A stretch of 64,000 nt of DNA from an uncultured Burkholderiales bacterium (GCA_903844825.1 CAIMVC010000051.1:1-64000); one strand, 5' to 3'. Shown: positions 48,700 to 58,806, numbered from the stretch's first letter. Made by a program: numbers and translations. The notes: generated by a model from the sequence alone, not told the origin.

Positions 48700-49692
48700 A
48701 TGATTAGCGCTAAAGATGCGGACTTCCACCCCTGCGATCCGACGGACCTCAGTTGGACTGAAACCACCTTTCTTCCTTTTGGCGTTCCGGAAGCGGGCAT
48801 ATTCGGCAACGCCTATGTTCTAGCCAGGCCGAATTTGGGTGTCGTCAGCTCGGCCATCATCGTCAGTCAGGGTTTTTGCCGTCAGCCCTTTGAGATCGAT
48901 TTCACTGATCCGCAAATGCACCTGCCTTGCCCCGCATCGTTTTCCAAGTATTCATTGGACAACGGGCTGACGGTGGAGGCGAGCGATGGTGCGCGCAACT
49001 ACCACCTGCGTTACACCAATGCGCTGGGGGCTTGCAGCTTCGATCTGCACTTTCGTGGGCTTCATCGCCCTTTTGATCCCCATGACCCGAACGAGAACCC
49101 ACTGCTGGAATCGTCCAATAGCAAGCCTCTGGATCCTCGTATCGGCAAAGAGTGGGCGAACGGGCACTTTGAGGTGAAGGGGCACATCACCGGCGAGCTC
49201 GAACTGCGCGGGCGTCGCTATCAGGTCGATTGTTACGACGGAATGGATCACAGTTGGGGCCCAAGACCACAGGTCGGTACGCGGGCCGTTTCTTGGATTT
49301 CTGTCAATTTCGGCGACGATCTGGCTTTTCATTTGGCCGTGCCGATGAACATCGAGCGTGGCGAGGTGATCTACGACGCATTGCGCTTTGGCTTCGTGAT
49401 GGAAGACGGTCAGACCTACGGGCTGGTTGAAGCGAGTGTTCAGGCCACACGAGTTGACTTGCTGGCGACGACCAACCATATTCGGTGTAAAGATGTGCGG
49501 GGTCGCCAGTGGGAGTTTTTCGGTAGCGTCGTGGGTGGCCACCCGTGGCATTCCTTCAACCCATGTCACGTCTGCTATCAGTCGCTGATGCGCTACAGCT
49601 GGGGTAATCGGGTCGGCTACGGGGAGTTTGGAGATATCTTTGGCCTGGACTACTTGGCCGAGCGCATGTCGCGCACGGGCCGTCTTCGTTGA
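48700..49692 (+). CDS. CrtC/DUF7064-like (hydroxyneurosporene synthase-fold) protein
   Basis: YQVDCYDGMDHSWGPRPQVGTRAVSWISVNFGDDLAFHLAVP. Confidence 0.6.
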   Translation: MISAKDADFHPCDPTDLSWTETTFLPFGVPEAGIFGNAYVLARPNLGVVSSAIIVSQGFCRQPFEIDFTDPQMHLPCPASFSKYSLDNGLTVEASDGARNYHLRYTNALGACSFDLHFRGLHRPFDPHDPNENPLLESSNSKPLDPRIGKEWANGHFEVKGHITGELELRGRRYQVDCYDGMDHSWGPRPQVGTRAVSWISVNFGDDLAFHLAVPMNIERGEVIYDALRFGFVMEDGQTYGLVEASVQATRVDLLATTNHIRCKDVRGRQWEFFGSVVGGHPWHSFNPCHVCYQSLMRYSWGNRVGYGEFGDIFGLDYLAERMSRTGRLR

Positions 49693-49703
49693 GGGGGTGG
49701 GTA

Positions 49704-50930
49704 ATGGCAATTGGTGCAGGTGTTCCAGCAGGCTTTGACTGGCTAGACAATCCTTCGGAGGCGTTCATCGCGCAAATGTGCGATCGCTACCCGACCGAGC
49801 GCGAGACGCAGGAGTTGCTGGCGCGCAAGTTGCGCCGGCGCAGTGGGCCACCTTATCAGCGCGCGTCACTTAAAGAGTTGTCGGGCTATCTGCACGAGAT
49901 GCTGCAAGAAAAGATATCGGGCCCATTTGTCGTTTCGGAGCAGGGATGGTTCACGGGCGGTGTGTCAAAGATTCAGATGGGCTTTACCCTCGAGTGGACA
50001 GACCCCGCACGTGGGCCGAGTCGTGACCGTCTGGTGCTCAGGATGGACCCTTCGGAGTCGTCTAACACCACCAGCCGCGTTCGGGAGTTTGAGCTGTTGC
50101 AAGCATTTGCTGGCCTAGTAGCCGTTCCGCAGGTATTTTGGCTCGATCCAGACGGGCGCTGGTTCCCGGAGCCGGCGCTGATTTATTCCTTTGTCTCGGG
50201 CGTGACCAAGCCACGAACCACCGGCACCGGCAAGGTCAGTGGTCTGGGCACTGTGTTTGGCCCGGAATTACGCAAATTGCTGGCGCCGCAGTTCTTGCAG
50301 CATCTCGCGACAATCCACACGCTGGATGTCACCAAGTGTTCCTTTGCCAGCATGGACATGCCGGAGATCGGCTCCACCCAGAGCGCTTTGTGGCAGCTCA
50401 ATCGGGCCCGCCGTGTTTGGGAGGAGGACCGTGGTGAAGATTTTGCATTGCTGGAGGTTGCCGCCAATTGGCTTGAGCGCAACTTGCCCGCCCTCGACCG
50501 CGCTAGTGTGGTGCATGGCGACTACCGCAGCGGGAACTTCTTATTTGACGAGGCCAGTGGTCATATCAATGCATGGCTGGACTGGGAGCGCGGCCACATA
50601 GGCGACCGGCACCGCGATCTGGCTTGGACAACCCAACTGACGATGGGCCACTACAGTGAAGATCGCAAGACCTATTACGTCTGCGGCTTGATCCCGCTCG
50701 ACGAGTTTTACGAGCAGTACGAGAAGGTCTCTGGCCTGAGTGTGGACCCCGAGCGTTTGGCTTTCTACCAAATACTCAATTGCTACCAGATACTGGGTTC
50801 GGTGATGGCCACCGCTTACCGCGTCGCCAGGCTGGGCAAGTCACACCAGGACGTGCTGTTGACGCGGGTCAAAGGCATGGCACCCTCGGTGTGTCTGGAG
50901 TTGTCGCGCCTTTTGAGAGGACGGATCTGA
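49704..50930 (+). CDS. APH-family phosphotransferase (putative hydroxyacyl-CoA kinase)
   Basis: SVVHGDYRSGNFLFDEASGHINAWLDWERGHIGDRHRDLAWT. Confidence 0.87.
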   Translation: MAIGAGVPAGFDWLDNPSEAFIAQMCDRYPTERETQELLARKLRRRSGPPYQRASLKELSGYLHEMLQEKISGPFVVSEQGWFTGGVSKIQMGFTLEWTDPARGPSRDRLVLRMDPSESSNTTSRVREFELLQAFAGLVAVPQVFWLDPDGRWFPEPALIYSFVSGVTKPRTTGTGKVSGLGTVFGPELRKLLAPQFLQHLATIHTLDVTKCSFASMDMPEIGSTQSALWQLNRARRVWEEDRGEDFALLEVAANWLERNLPALDRASVVHGDYRSGNFLFDEASGHINAWLDWERGHIGDRHRDLAWTTQLTMGHYSEDRKTYYVCGLIPLDEFYEQYEKVSGLSVDPERLAFYQILNCYQILGSVMATAYRVARLGKSHQDVLLTRVKGMAPSVCLELSRLLRGRI

Positions 50931-51469
50931 TGACGGATGTCACTGAAAATGGGTTGCGTGCTGCCGTAAAAGCACTGACTGACATCGTCGCTCCGGCTGT
51001 CAGCGCCAATGACCCGCTGGCGATCGAGCAATTGCGACTGGTGGTGGACTACCTCGAGTTTGTGCGTCAGCGGCTGGATTTTCTCCACGATCGTGACCGG
51101 TTCGAGTTGGAGCATCACCTGGCGATGGCGAGGGCACTGATTGCGCTGACGGTGCCCGAATCGGACCTGATCGAATCCGCGTTGCGGTCTGCCATTGAGG
51201 CAGCGGAACAGGCCTTGGCTCGACCCGCCTCGTCGAGCCCAGAGCTCAAGTTCGCTGCGGCCACGTTGGCTGCAGCCATTCGCGATTTGATACGTGAGTC
51301 GGCGCACTTTGATGCCCCTACACGCCAGCGCTTGGAGCGCTGCGTGCTGGATGCGAGCGACGCGCGCATCAACTTTGACCGCGCCTGGTACCTGCCACTG
51401 GGCTTCGACCCCGCCGCTGGCGAAGTGCCGCGATTGGCCCAATTGCTTGGGAAAACTCCGGAGGGCTAG
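50930..51469 (+). CDS. small predicted-helical protein of unknown function downstream of APH kinase
   Basis: MTDVTENGLRAAVKALTDIV...; ATG overlaps kinase TGA (TGATG). Confidence 0.75.
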   Translation: MTDVTENGLRAAVKALTDIVAPAVSANDPLAIEQLRLVVDYLEFVRQRLDFLHDRDRFELEHHLAMARALIALTVPESDLIESALRSAIEAAEQALARPASSSPELKFAAATLAAAIRDLIRESAHFDAPTRQRLERCVLDASDARINFDRAWYLPLGFDPAAGEVPRLAQLLGKTPEG

Positions 51470-51522
51470 GTTGTCGCCGTGCGTGGCAACTTCGTCACAC
51501 AGCTCAAATGGGGGTCCATCTG

Positions 51523-51558
51523 CGGGTCTAAGTTCGGGTCTAAGTTCGGGTCTAAGTG
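51523..51558. repeat. 12-bp tandem repeat, three units
   Basis: cgggtctaagtt x2 followed by cgggtctaagtg, between convergent genes. Confidence 0.9.
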
Positions 51559-51644
51559 CGGCCCTGCAAAGCGACAGTTCGCTCACCCTCGTCGTCGGTT
51601 GAAATTTGTGGCACTTTGCAGGCTCGATTAAGCGTCAGCGGCCA

Positions 51645-52970
51645 TCAGGAAAATCGATGAACCAGATACAGTGACAAGGACGGCACGGTCACCAAGAGCA
51701 GCGTGCGCAGGCCATCGGCCACCAAAAATGGAACCACGCCGCGGAAGGTCTCCATCAGCGGGACGTCACCGGCCAGCCGGTTGATCAGGTAGACATTCAT
51801 GCCAACTGGCGGATGGATCAGGCCTACCTCCACCACGGTCAGGCAAATGATGCCAAACCAGATGCTCTTGTCAGCTTGCGACATGCCCATGATGTCCAGC
51901 CCCATGATCATGGGGTAAAACATGGGCACGGTGAGCATGATCATCGACATCGACTCCATCACGCAACCTAAAAACAGGTAAATCAGGATGACGATAAAAA
52001 CGATCGACAACGGTGGCATGCCCAGTCCTTGAACCCAGGTCGCGAGGGCCGCTGGCATCTGAGTCAAGGCCAGCGTGGTGTTGAGCATGTCGGCGCCAAG
52101 CAGAACCAGCAAGATCATGGCGCTACCAGTGGCTGTGCCCAAGACGCTCGATATGACGCCAGGCATGCGCATGCCACCGGCCACCGCGATGGCGCCTGTG
52201 GCCGCCGCGCCTATGGCAGCCGCTTCGGTCGGCGTAGTCCAGCCCCCATAGATGCCGCCGACGACGATCAGGAAGACCACCAAGATGGGCAGTACCTGAA
52301 CAAACGACTGCAGGCGCGGCCCCCAAGGAACGCGCGGCCCGGCCGGTCCAGACTCCGGTTTGAGGGTCACCATGACCTTGACCACGACCATATAGCCGAT
52401 CATCGCGATCACGCCCGGGATCACGGCTGCCATGAAAAGTTTTCCAATCGATTCCTGGACCAAGATCGCGTAGATCACCAAGGGAATAGACGGTGGGATC
52501 ATGATGCCCAGGGTGCCACCAGCGGCAAGTGCGCCGGTGGAAAGTGCGCCGGAGTAGTTCAGGCGGCGTAACTCGGGTAGCGCCACCTGTCCCATAGTTG
52601 CTGCGGTGGCAAGGGAACTGCCGCAGATCGCACCAAAGGCGCCGCAGGCGCCAATAGCGGCCATTGCGACGCCGCCGCGTCGGTGCCCGACGCAGGCGGT
52701 AATGAACCTAAAGAGCCCTCTGGAGAGATTGCCGTGCGTGGCAAACTGACCCATCAGTAGGAACAGCGGGATCACGACCAAGTCATAGTTCGACAGACGT
52801 GCGTAGGCGAGGTTCTTAAAGAAGTTCAGCAGGGGCGTCAGTGAGGCGCCGGTCAGGTAGACGTAGGCACCGGCACCGCTAAAGAGCATGGCGACCCCGA
52901 TGGGGATGCGGAAAAACATCATCACCAGCATCACGAAAAACGTGAGCAGGCCAATCTCGATGCCGTTCAT
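51645..52970 (-). CDS. dctM: TRAP transporter large permease (DctM)
   Basis: MLFSGAGAYVYLTG, GTLGIMIPPSIPLVIYAI, LIHPPVGMNVYLINRLAG. Confidence 0.92.
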   Translation of the reverse strand: MNGIEIGLLTFFVMLVMMFFRIPIGVAMLFSGAGAYVYLTGASLTPLLNFFKNLAYARLSNYDLVVIPLFLLMGQFATHGNLSRGLFRFITACVGHRRGGVAMAAIGACGAFGAICGSSLATAATMGQVALPELRRLNYSGALSTGALAAGGTLGIMIPPSIPLVIYAILVQESIGKLFMAAVIPGVIAMIGYMVVVKVMVTLKPESGPAGPRVPWGPRLQSFVQVLPILVVFLIVVGGIYGGWTTPTEAAAIGAAATGAIAVAGGMRMPGVISSVLGTATGSAMILLVLLGADMLNTTLALTQMPAALATWVQGLGMPPLSIVFIVILIYLFLGCVMESMSMIMLTVPMFYPMIMGLDIMGMSQADKSIWFGIICLTVVEVGLIHPPVGMNVYLINRLAGDVPLMETFRGVVPFLVADGLRTLLLVTVPSLSLYLVHRFS

Positions 52971-53052
52971 TTTGTATTCTCCGCTTGCCTGATGAGGCGG
53001 TTGACTGCTTTTACAAGCCTCGCAGGGCCCATGAAAAAATGGAGGTCGGCCA

Positions 53053-53604
53053 TCATTTGCTGCTTTGCCCAGGGGCCAGGCCCAGCGCCACTTTCAGCTC
53101 TTGCAGAAAGCGGTCGATGGCCAGCAGGGCAAGCAGTGCGAAACCGGGCACCATGCCCGCATAGGAAATCCAGGTGGGTACTCCAAGGATCGCCGAAATC
53201 TCACCCGTCTCGCGAATGGACACTACCGCCACGCTGGTTCGCCACGCAATCGTGATGGCCAGCAGCGCGACCAGTAGCGCACCGACAGACTCCAGGCCGG
53301 CAATGGTCCTGCTGCTCCAGCGGTTGGTAAAAAAATCGACTTTCACGTCACCAGAAACTGCAAAGCACCAGGGGAAAAACCAAGCGGTAGCGACAGCCGC
53401 CGTGACGCTCGTCAGTTCGACATCACCGGGAACCGGCATTGCGAACAGCTTGCGCCCAACGACGGAAACCACCACCAACACCAGGATGCCTAAGAAAACC
53501 AGCCCACCGGCTAAGGCCATGGAGCGGGCAAGCGACGTCAGGCGCTTGCCCAGGGCACTGGTGGCTGCATGAGAGGGCGCACCGGCATCGATTCCGTCCG
53601 ACAC
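53053..53604 (-). CDS. dctQ: TRAP transporter small permease (DctQ)
   Basis: 4-TM, RKLFAMPVPGDVELTSVTAAVATAWFFPWCFAVSGDVKVDFFTNRWS. Confidence 0.88.
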   Translation of the reverse strand: MSDGIDAGAPSHAATSALGKRLTSLARSMALAGGLVFLGILVLVVVSVVGRKLFAMPVPGDVELTSVTAAVATAWFFPWCFAVSGDVKVDFFTNRWSSRTIAGLESVGALLVALLAITIAWRTSVAVVSIRETGEISAILGVPTWISYAGMVPGFALLALLAIDRFLQELKVALGLAPGQSSK

Positions 53605-53615
53605 GAGGCTAGTCC

Positions 53616-54641
53616 TTAGCGTGGGTATTTGTTGACAAGAGCCTTGGCGTCATCAAGCATTTTTTTGCCGTTGGCACCCTTGGCACTGACCTCCTTGACC
53701 CAGTCGAGCTCGACCGATTCGGTGGCTTTGACCCAGCGCGCATACTCCTGCTGGCTCAGGCGCACGTTGCGGCCACCGCCCGTATTGCCCCTTGGTGAAT
53801 AGGCGTTGATCTTTTCGGCAAAGAATTTCCCGCCAATGGCGGACTGGTCGCTGCCTGAGTTTGCGTCGATGATCTTCTTCAGGTCAGCCGGCAGGCTGTC
53901 GTACTTCGCGGGGTTCATTGCAAACACCGTGGCGCTGGCGAAAAAACCAGTTTGTCCTTCAGGCACGTCCAGGTGGAACTTGGTGACTTCGTCGAGTTTG
54001 AGCATGGGCACGCCGCTCCAGGTCATCATCGTGCCGTCAATGACACCCTTGGACAGCGACTCGGTGATCGCCATGGAGGGCAGTTGGACTGTTGCCATGC
54101 CCAATGCCGTCAGCCCTTTGGCAGCGTAACGGCTGGGTGCCCGTACTTTCAGGTTGGCCGAGTCTTCCAGCGTCCTGACGTTCTTGTTGCTGAAGTGCAG
54201 CAGTTGTGGGTCTGTGATCGCGACCCACAGCACCTTGACGCCGCGGTATTCATCCATCGCATTGGCCTGAATGAACTCCCACAAGGCGCGGCTTCCACCC
54301 TCTGCGCCTTTGACCATGAAGGGCAACTCAAAAACTTCTGTCTTGGTAAACGAGCCTGGTTTGAATCCGGGATTGGTCCATGTTGCATCCACTGTTCCGT
54401 CGCGCACCTGGTCGAATAGTTGTGCTGCAGTGCCCCCAAGTTGCATGGATGGGTAGACCTCGCACTTCATGCGGTTGGACGACTGCGCCGCGATTTTGTC
54501 GCACCAGGGCTGAATCAGCTCGGTCTGGTAGATCGACGAGCCAGGGGTCGCATGGTGAACCCGGATCGTGACGGTTTGCGCACTGGCCGACAGCACGGAC
54601 GCCGCCAGTGCCAGCCCCATAACTATGTTGGTAAATTTCAT
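53616..54641 (-). CDS. dctP: TRAP transporter substrate-binding protein (DctP)
   Basis: Signal peptide, VTIRVHHATPGSSIYQTELIQPWCDKIAAQSSNRMKCEVYPSMQLGG. Confidence 0.92.
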   Translation of the reverse strand: MKFTNIVMGLALAASVLSASAQTVTIRVHHATPGSSIYQTELIQPWCDKIAAQSSNRMKCEVYPSMQLGGTAAQLFDQVRDGTVDATWTNPGFKPGSFTKTEVFELPFMVKGAEGGSRALWEFIQANAMDEYRGVKVLWVAITDPQLLHFSNKNVRTLEDSANLKVRAPSRYAAKGLTALGMATVQLPSMAITESLSKGVIDGTMMTWSGVPMLKLDEVTKFHLDVPEGQTGFFASATVFAMNPAKYDSLPADLKKIIDANSGSDQSAIGGKFFAEKINAYSPRGNTGGGRNVRLSQQEYARWVKATESVELDWVKEVSAKGANGKKMLDDAKALVNKYPR

Positions 54642-54723
54642 GACTGTCTCCTAAGTGTTTATCGAAATATTTCACGAACAAAAATTGGCAGCAATGCGCG
54701 TTTGTCTGGTAATTTACTAAACC

Positions 54724-54744
54724 ATAAGGTAAGTTACTTTAAAC
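54724..54744. promoter_or_regulatory. candidate shared operator (site 6)
   Basis: ataaggtaagttactttaaac, about 80 bp upstream of dctP start. Confidence 0.45.
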
Positions 54745-54817
54745 ATTCGCGCCGCAATGCTAGCGTGTCGCAAGCGGTCGCGCAAGAGCGCAATCGCTAG
54801 TCTTCCGCTTGGCTTTT

Positions 54818-55975
54818 TCAGGCACTTTGAGCGATGACCCCGGCACCGGCCAGGCGCTCTATCCGATCCTTGGGTAAGCCCCAATGCAGCAGCGCGGCCG
54901 CGGTGTCGGTGCGCGGATTGACCGGTGCATGGCGGACGCTGCCAGGCGTGCGGCTGAACTTCGGGGCGGGTGCAGGTTCGGCGACGTCGCCCGTGCGCAA
55001 AAAATTGCGTCGCGCCTGCGCATGGGGGTGGGTCATACTCTCTTGCATGCTCAGGACCGGCGAGACGCAGGCATCGCCCTGGGAGAAATGGTTTGCCCAT
55101 TCGTCGCGCGTGCGGGTTATGAACACAGCCGCCAGACGCTGGTACAAGGCGTCCCATTGCGCTGGGTCGTCGCGGTCAGGCAATGATTCGGCTGACAAAC
55201 CCAGGCGTTCGATGAACTCGCGGTAAAAGCGCAGTTCCACCGCGCCTACAGCCATGTATTTGCCGTCTCTGGTCGCATAAGTGGTGTAGTAAGGCGAGCC
55301 GCCGTCGACCGCGTTGGCGCCGCGCTCCGGTGCCCAGATGCCGGCCTGGCGGTACCCGTGGTGCATGGTCATCAGGTTGATCGCGCCGTCAAACATGGCC
55401 GAGTCGATCACCTGACCCTGGCCCGAACTCTTGGCTTCAAGGAGCGCGGCCATCAGCCCCATCGCCAAGTACAGGGCGCCGCCTGCGAAGTCGCCAATCA
55501 GGTTCAAGGGAACCACCGGTGCGCCGGACTTGGGACCTATCGCGTCGAGCACCCCGGCCAGTGCAATGTAGTTGATGTCGTGCCCGGCCTGCTGACTCAG
55601 CGGTCCGTCCTGGCCCCAACCGGTCATACGGCCGTAGACCAGCCTTGGGTTGGCCTCGTGACAGACGGCGGGTCCTAGACCCAGCCGCTCCATCACCCCG
55701 GGGCGGAAACCCTCAATGAGCAGGTCTGCCGATCGCACCAGATCAAGCACTACAGCGATGCCTTCAGGACTCTTGAGATTGACGGCTACAGCGCGCTTGC
55801 CGCGATTGAGCAAGTCATAGCGGCGCTCGATTGCAAAGCCGAGGTCTGAAGGAGCCAGCCTGTCGATGCTAACCACATCCGCCCCCATGTCGGCCAGCAG
55901 CATTCCGCAAAAAGGTGCCGGCCCGATGCCGGCCATCTCTACGACTTTGATTTTTGACAGTGGTCCCATTGTCAT
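54818..55975 (-). CDS. CaiB/BaiF family, alpha-methylacyl-CoA racemase-like
   Basis: MAGIGPAPFCGMLLADMGADVVSIDR, GWGQDGPLSQQAGHDINYIALAGVL. Confidence 0.9.
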   Translation of the reverse strand: MTMGPLSKIKVVEMAGIGPAPFCGMLLADMGADVVSIDRLAPSDLGFAIERRYDLLNRGKRAVAVNLKSPEGIAVVLDLVRSADLLIEGFRPGVMERLGLGPAVCHEANPRLVYGRMTGWGQDGPLSQQAGHDINYIALAGVLDAIGPKSGAPVVPLNLIGDFAGGALYLAMGLMAALLEAKSSGQGQVIDSAMFDGAINLMTMHHGYRQAGIWAPERGANAVDGGSPYYTTYATRDGKYMAVGAVELRFYREFIERLGLSAESLPDRDDPAQWDALYQRLAAVFITRTRDEWANHFSQGDACVSPVLSMQESMTHPHAQARRNFLRTGDVAEPAPAPKFSRTPGSVRHAPVNPRTDTAAALLHWGLPKDRIERLAGAGVIAQSA

Positions 55976-56201
55976 CGTCTCCTAAAAATTGCTTGGCTTT
56001 ATGTTGGTTTTTTTAGCTCATCAACGTCGCTTGCGATCGTGGTGTGTAAGTGTCACTAGCTTTACGTCGTTAATGGCACTAGACTGAAACATAGCGGGTT
56101 CCAAGAATGCGAAACTTTTTAAGGTTCATTGGTAATTCTCGCATGAATTGGGTCGGATGATGCCTGTGCTTGCTCTTAAAAAACAAATGAGCTAGACTCA
56201 C

Positions 56202-57431
56202 TTGAATGCTTCCCGGCGGCTTGCCGGTGTGTTGCTTCGCGAGCCGAGGCCAGCGGGAGAGACTATTTTGCTTAAAGCTCAGATCCTGGAAGTTTTTGCT
56301 GAAGCCGCGCAGGCGCCACTGGTCTATGCGCGTGCCTGGAAGGAAAAGCATTTACGCCCTGTGATCGGGTCGTTTCCCATGAACTTCCCTGGCGAACTCG
56401 CTCACGCTGCGGGAGCGCTGCCTGTGATCCTGCAGGAGTCGCAGGCGCCCATCACTTTTGGCCACGGCATGTTGTTCCCGTTTTATTGCGGCTACACGCG
56501 CAGCATCGTCGACCAGGCCATGATTGGTGAGTTCAAGTTTCTTGATGCCATCATGTTCGGTGATCATTGCGTTCAATTATTGGGTGCAGCGGATGCGGTT
56601 CGCATGCAACTGCCCGACACCAAGGTCATCTTCTTTCAGCTGATTTCATCGATGTGTGACCCCTGGACTCTGGGACGGTCGCGCGAAAGCTTCTTGACAC
56701 TCAAACAGGAGTTGGAGGAGTTCATTGATCGTCCGATTGATGAGCAGGCCTTGCAGGCCAGCGTCAAGGTCTTTAACCGCAACCGGCAATTGCTGCGCAA
56801 AATTTATGATTTGCGTACGGCTGGAAAAATTGCATTGACGGCCACCCAGATCCAGCATGTCGTGAAGTCCAGCATGATCATGGACAAGGGCGATCACACG
56901 GCGCTGCTGGAGCAACTGGTCAGTCAGCTCGAAGATCATCCAGAGGCGCCAGGTTCAGGTATTCGACTGCACCTGTCGGGGCATTTCTGTCAGGCTCCCA
57001 AGCCCGAGATACTGGACATGATCGAGGAGTGCGGTGCCATTGTGGTGGGCGATGACCTCTACCACGGCTTTCGCTATATTTCGACCGACGTGGACGAAGA
57101 CGGTGACAGCATTGACGCCTTGGCCAAATGGTATCTGGCGCGCAACACGGGCGTGCCGTGCCCGACGCGAGTGCAGAATAATGTCGATTGGGATGCCTTC
57201 TTGCTCAACGCCATGAAGGTTGAAAAAGCCGACGGCATGATTGTGCTGATGGCCAAGTTCTGCGAGCCGCATATGTACTACTACCCGGAGGTCAAGGAGG
57301 CTTTCGAGCGCAACGATGTTCCGCATCTGCTGATCGAAACCGAGCATGAAAGCATGGCACTCGAGAGTCTTAAGACCCGAGTCGAAACCTTCCTGGAAAT
57401 TGTCAAACGCAGGCAAGAAGTTGCAGTCTGA
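56202..57431 (+). CDS. BcrC/HgdB-like subunit (pair 3); exact start uncertain
   Basis: IGSFPMNFPGELAHAAGALPVIL, VPCPTRVQNN, MAKFCEPHMYYYPEVKEAFERNDVPHLLIETEHE. Confidence 0.85.
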   Translation: MNASRRLAGVLLREPRPAGETILLKAQILEVFAEAAQAPLVYARAWKEKHLRPVIGSFPMNFPGELAHAAGALPVILQESQAPITFGHGMLFPFYCGYTRSIVDQAMIGEFKFLDAIMFGDHCVQLLGAADAVRMQLPDTKVIFFQLISSMCDPWTLGRSRESFLTLKQELEEFIDRPIDEQALQASVKVFNRNRQLLRKIYDLRTAGKIALTATQIQHVVKSSMIMDKGDHTALLEQLVSQLEDHPEAPGSGIRLHLSGHFCQAPKPEILDMIEECGAIVVGDDLYHGFRYISTDVDEDGDSIDALAKWYLARNTGVPCPTRVQNNVDWDAFLLNAMKVEKADGMIVLMAKFCEPHMYYYPEVKEAFERNDVPHLLIETEHESMALESLKTRVETFLEIVKRRQEVAV

Positions 57432-57468
57432 CCGTAGCCCGTCCCACACCACACCGGAGCACACCTTC

Positions 57469-58806
57469 ATGAACGCCATCGTCAAGCCTGAGCCTTACGC
57501 CAACAAGTTGAAGTCCACCCGCATTGCCGGAAAACTGGTTAATGATTACTGGGAAATGGTGTGGCGCGCCAAGGCTGAAGGCAAATTGATCTGCTGGTAC
57601 GAGGGGTCGGCAATCAATCCTTTCCTGGAGGCGGCTGACATCTGCTGGGTACACGGCGAGGCTTACTCTGCGATGTTGGCGGCCAGGCACCAAGAAGGGC
57701 CTGCGCAGGCGGCAGCAGAGGCCCGAGGTTACATGAAGGAGTTGTGTTCCTATGCGCGAACCCATTTGGGCTGCGCCGTGTCTAACCAGCGCAATCGCAA
57801 CGATGCGGACACGGGTGTTAGCAATGCACCTGACGACAACGATCTTGCATCCAAATTGCCTGCGCCGGACATGATCATCAGCGCTTACGCCTACTGCAGT
57901 ACCGGGCAGCAATGGGACGAAATGACTTCACGTCTGTTCGGTAAAAAAATTCCAATCTTCAATGTCTCGATTCCCTGGGTTTGGGGCGCCAAGAAGGATG
58001 CTGGCTACCTCAAGGGTCAGGAGTGGGCTGAAACTTCAGCTTACGTTGCACGCCAGCTCAACGACATGGTTAAGTTCATCGAAGAGCGTACTGGCAAGCC
58101 CTACCCGTGGGACCGTCTTCGTGAAATGATGGGCTATGTCAAACGGGCCTCCGAGTTGCGGCTCGAGGCCATGGACATGTGCATCGCCACGCCGGCACCC
58201 GCGAGTTTCTTCGATTGGGTCGTTAGCATCGCGCCGATTAACAATTTACCGGTCGGGCCGCAGATCGTCGACTATTTCCAAACCGTTCGCGATGAAGTTG
58301 CTGCGAGGGTGGCGGCGGGAGAGGGCGCTGTGCGTAAGGAGCGGTACCGGCTGTTCTTTGACGGCATCATGAATTGGAACAAGGTCGGCTGGCTGGCCGA
58401 AAAATTCGCTAAATATGACGCCGCTGTGATTGCTGGTCGTTACACGCATATGGCATTTTGGCAGGAGCCGGGATTGATCAATCCTCAGGATCCTGTGCTG
58501 GGTATGGCGCAAAATTACCTGATCTGTCCGAACAACCATTCAGCGCCGATCTTGATTGACCTGATCATGGGTCTTTGTTCGAAATACCAGGTCGATGGCA
58601 TGGTGATTCACGCTTCACGTACGTGCCGGGCATTTACCAATCCGCAGTTTATGATCGCCGACGCGGCGACCAAGCGCCTGGGTATTCCGACGTCCATGTT
58701 CGAAGGCGATGTGACGGACGAGTCCTTTTACAAGGATGAATTGGTCAACAGCCGCGTCGAGGCCATGCTCGAGGCGATCGATGCGCGCCGGCTTGTGACG
58801 GCTTGA
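57469..58806 (+). CDS. BcrB/HgdA-like subunit (pair 3)
   Basis: ELCSYARTHLGCAV, ISAYAYCSTGQQWDEMTSRLF, HASRTCRAFTNPQFMIAD, MFEGDVTDESFYKDELVNSRVEAMLEAIDARR. Confidence 0.85.
   Translation: MNAIVKPEPYANKLKSTRIAGKLVNDYWEMVWRAKAEGKLICWYEGSAINPFLEAADICWVHGEAYSAMLAARHQEGPAQAAAEARGYMKELCSYARTHLGCAVSNQRNRNDADTGVSNAPDDNDLASKLPAPDMIISAYAYCSTGQQWDEMTSRLFGKKIPIFNVSIPWVWGAKKDAGYLKGQEWAETSAYVARQLNDMVKFIEERTGKPYPWDRLREMMGYVKRASELRLEAMDMCIATPAPASFFDWVVSIAPINNLPVGPQIVDYFQTVRDEVAARVAAGEGAVRKERYRLFFDGIMNWNKVGWLAEKFAKYDAAVIAGRYTHMAFWQEPGLINPQDPVLGMAQNYLICPNNHSAPILIDLIMGLCSKYQVDGMVIHASRTCRAFTNPQFMIADAATKRLGIPTSMFEGDVTDESFYKDELVNSRVEAMLEAIDARRLVTA

Noticed and set aside
51523-51558. CRISPR-like repeat
   Set aside because: Three contiguous 12-bp units with no spacers; a short tandem repeat only.
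56040-56110. tggcactagactgaaac as a sigma-54 promoter
   Set aside because: Has a TGGCAC-like -24 element but no GC at the expected -12 position.
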